From NCBI GenBank assembly GCA_050178915.1, contig JBFXFO010000188.1, forward strand, positions 1 through 6,671: DNA of 6,671 nucleotides, in the 5' to 3' direction. Position numbers and translations under genes: made by a program. Below the pieces are notes generated by a model. The model was not told the DNA's origin and searched no databases. It saw only the letters and a list, made by a program, of their open reading frames with translations. Below are positions 5,894 to 6,671 of the stretch, piece after piece. Source of the stretch: JBFXAF01 sp050178915. Its GTDB lineage: Bacteria; Pseudomonadota; Alphaproteobacteria; Rhizobiales; Rhizobiaceae. The first letter of the stretch is position 1. Every line of letters starts with the position of its first letter.

Positions 5894-5923
5894 TTGACAG
5901 TTCGAAGGGTCGCCGACTATATA
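5894..5923 (+). promoter_or_regulatory. rRNA operon promoter (near-consensus sigma-70)
   Basis: A perfect -35 TTGACA (5894-5899) is followed after 18 nt by TATATA (5918-5923), also readable as CTATAT at 5917-5922 with a 17-nt spacer. Transcription should start near 5930, giving an rRNA leader of about 396 nt. The A-tracts just upstream and the downstream boxA-like site and 16S gene all support an rRNA promoter. A GC-rich discriminator (CGCC) follows the -10, as expected for stringent control by ppGpp/DksA, though that regulation is inferred. Confidence 0.85.
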
Positions 5924-6026
5924 CGCCTCACCAACGACAGCGGCGACGCTGCTGGCGACGAAGAAGTTCGCTTCTGAAAGTCAAGAGTTGGACGAAATCA
6001 AGAGAGCCGCGAGAGCGACACTCACC

Positions 6027-6054
6027 GGGCAAGAAGCCAAAGGCTGACCGGCCC
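6027..6054 (+). promoter_or_regulatory. boxB-like hairpin in the rRNA leader
   Basis: GGGC (6027-6030) pairs with GCCC (6051-6054), and inside it AGCC (6035-6038) pairs with GGCT (6042-6045) around AAA. It lies 22 nt before the boxA-like site, the boxB-then-boxA order known from bacterial rRNA antitermination leaders. The pairing is modest, so the label rests mainly on position. Confidence 0.4.
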
Positions 6055-6076
6055 ACGACAACGCGTTTGCGCTGTC

Positions 6077-6088
6077 TGTTCTTTGAAA
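6077..6088 (+). promoter_or_regulatory. boxA antitermination site
   Basis: TGTTCTTTGAAA closely resembles the rRNA boxA core TGCTCTTTAACA, which in RNA is bound by NusB-NusE (S10) to make polymerase resistant to Rho-dependent termination across the long untranslated rRNA operon. It is 238 nt before mature 16S, on the correct strand, and downstream of the rRNA promoter. Confidence 0.75.
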
Positions 6089-6215
6089 ACTGAATATTGA
6101 AGAAAGAGAAACGTGGGCGGCAGAGTCTGCTGAACCTCAGGACCCGCAAGGGAAATGAAGTTCGAACGAGACTTTGGCGGATCACGTTTCGAGAGAATAA
6201 GTCTACCGAGACGCG

Positions 6216-6231
6216 CATCGCTTCGGCGATG
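6216..6231 (+). repeat. UUCG tetraloop hairpin in the rRNA leader
   Basis: CATCGC (6216-6221) and GCGATG (6226-6231) form a perfect 6-bp stem capped by TTCG with the C-G closing pair, the very stable C(UUCG)G tetraloop. It is probably a structural landmark for leader folding or 16S precursor processing. Confidence 0.65.
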
Positions 6232-6277
6232 AGTTGTCTAGGTGTGAATGTTCTCGTCAATTCGATGCGTGACCAGA

Positions 6278-6300
6278 TCGCGGATGCCTAGCATTCGCGA
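6278..6300 (+). repeat. 10-bp hairpin just upstream of 16S rRNA
   Basis: TCGCGGATGC (6278-6287) pairs with GCATTCGCGA (6291-6300) around CTA, with one G-U pair. It ends 25 nt before the mature 16S 5' end, so it may act as a processing or assembly structure in the precursor. Confidence 0.6.
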
Positions 6301-6325
6301 CGAACAAGCCAAATCAAAGTCTTTT

Positions 6326-6671
<346 letters not shown>

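Larger units (their letters stand above)
5930..6325 (+). ncRNA. Transcribed leader of the rRNA operon
   Basis: The stretch between the rRNA promoter and mature 16S holds no credible gene and should be removed during pre-rRNA processing. It contains a boxB-like hairpin, a boxA-like site, a boxC-like GTGGGC (6113-6118), paired arms GAAACGTG (6108-6115) and CACGTTTC (6183-6190) that could form a long-range stem, a UUCG-capped hairpin, and a 10-bp hairpin ending 25 nt before 16S. Composition is clearly less GC-rich than the protein genes. The left end is inferred from the promoter position. Confidence 0.75.

Noticed and set aside
6097..6291. 64-codon open frame upstream of 16S
   Set aside because: It lies inside the rRNA leader downstream of boxA, is interrupted by RNA hairpins, and has no coding signature.
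5537..6325. tRNA, small protein gene, CRISPR or insertion sequence in the large intergenic region
   Set aside because: I looked for cloverleaf pairing with TTCGA-type T-loops, regular repeat-spacer units and terminal inverted repeats. Only short hairpins and promoter or leader elements were found; TTCGAAC at 6162 is not in a tRNA-like fold.

Overview
The window looks like chromosomal DNA of an alphaproteobacterium, most likely Hyphomicrobiales (Rhizobiales) near the Phyllobacteriaceae/Mesorhizobium group. The strongest evidence is the start of a 16S rRNA gene at the right edge. It has the very short V1 helix typical of the class and is about 34 nt shorter than E. coli 16S over the same interval. 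GC-rich, strongly GC3-biased coding sequence and rhizobial-style sigma-70 promoters (CTTGAC-N17-CTATAT type) agree. Genus and species cannot be fixed from what is visible.

Layout, left to right. (1) 1-99: the last 32 codons of an unidentified plus-strand gene, with a probable terminator hairpin overlapping its stop. (2) 244-1902, plus: an exported YkuD-family L,D-transpeptidase with a peptidoglycan-binding domain, a LysM-like stretch and a long charged, partly repetitive linker. (3) 2013-3551, plus: a DHA2-type 14-helix MFS transporter with no visible ribosome-binding site, possibly translated from a leaderless mRNA. (4) 3569-5536, minus: a membrane-anchored M23 (LytM/MepM-like) metallo-endopeptidase, convergent with the transporter with only 17 nt between stop codons. 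(5) 5537-6325: a 789-nt region with no gene. It holds the structured leader and promoter of the M23 gene, phased short repeats, inverted repeats, an A-tract UP element, a near-consensus rRNA promoter, and an rRNA leader with boxB/boxA-like antitermination signals and stable hairpins. (6) 6326-6671: the 5' 346 nt of 16S rRNA, cut by the window edge.

Two of the three complete genes act on peptidoglycan in the periplasm. The L,D-transpeptidase makes 3-3 cross-links or attaches proteins to the wall, and the M23 enzyme cuts peptide cross-links. The M23 gene is transcribed divergently from the rRNA operon, so its regulatory region abuts the strongest class of promoter in the cell. Nothing here looks like a mobile element, defence island or CRISPR, and I see no clearly undescribed system. 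The parts most worth a second look are the intergenic architecture at 5537-5900 and the apparently leaderless transporter start.
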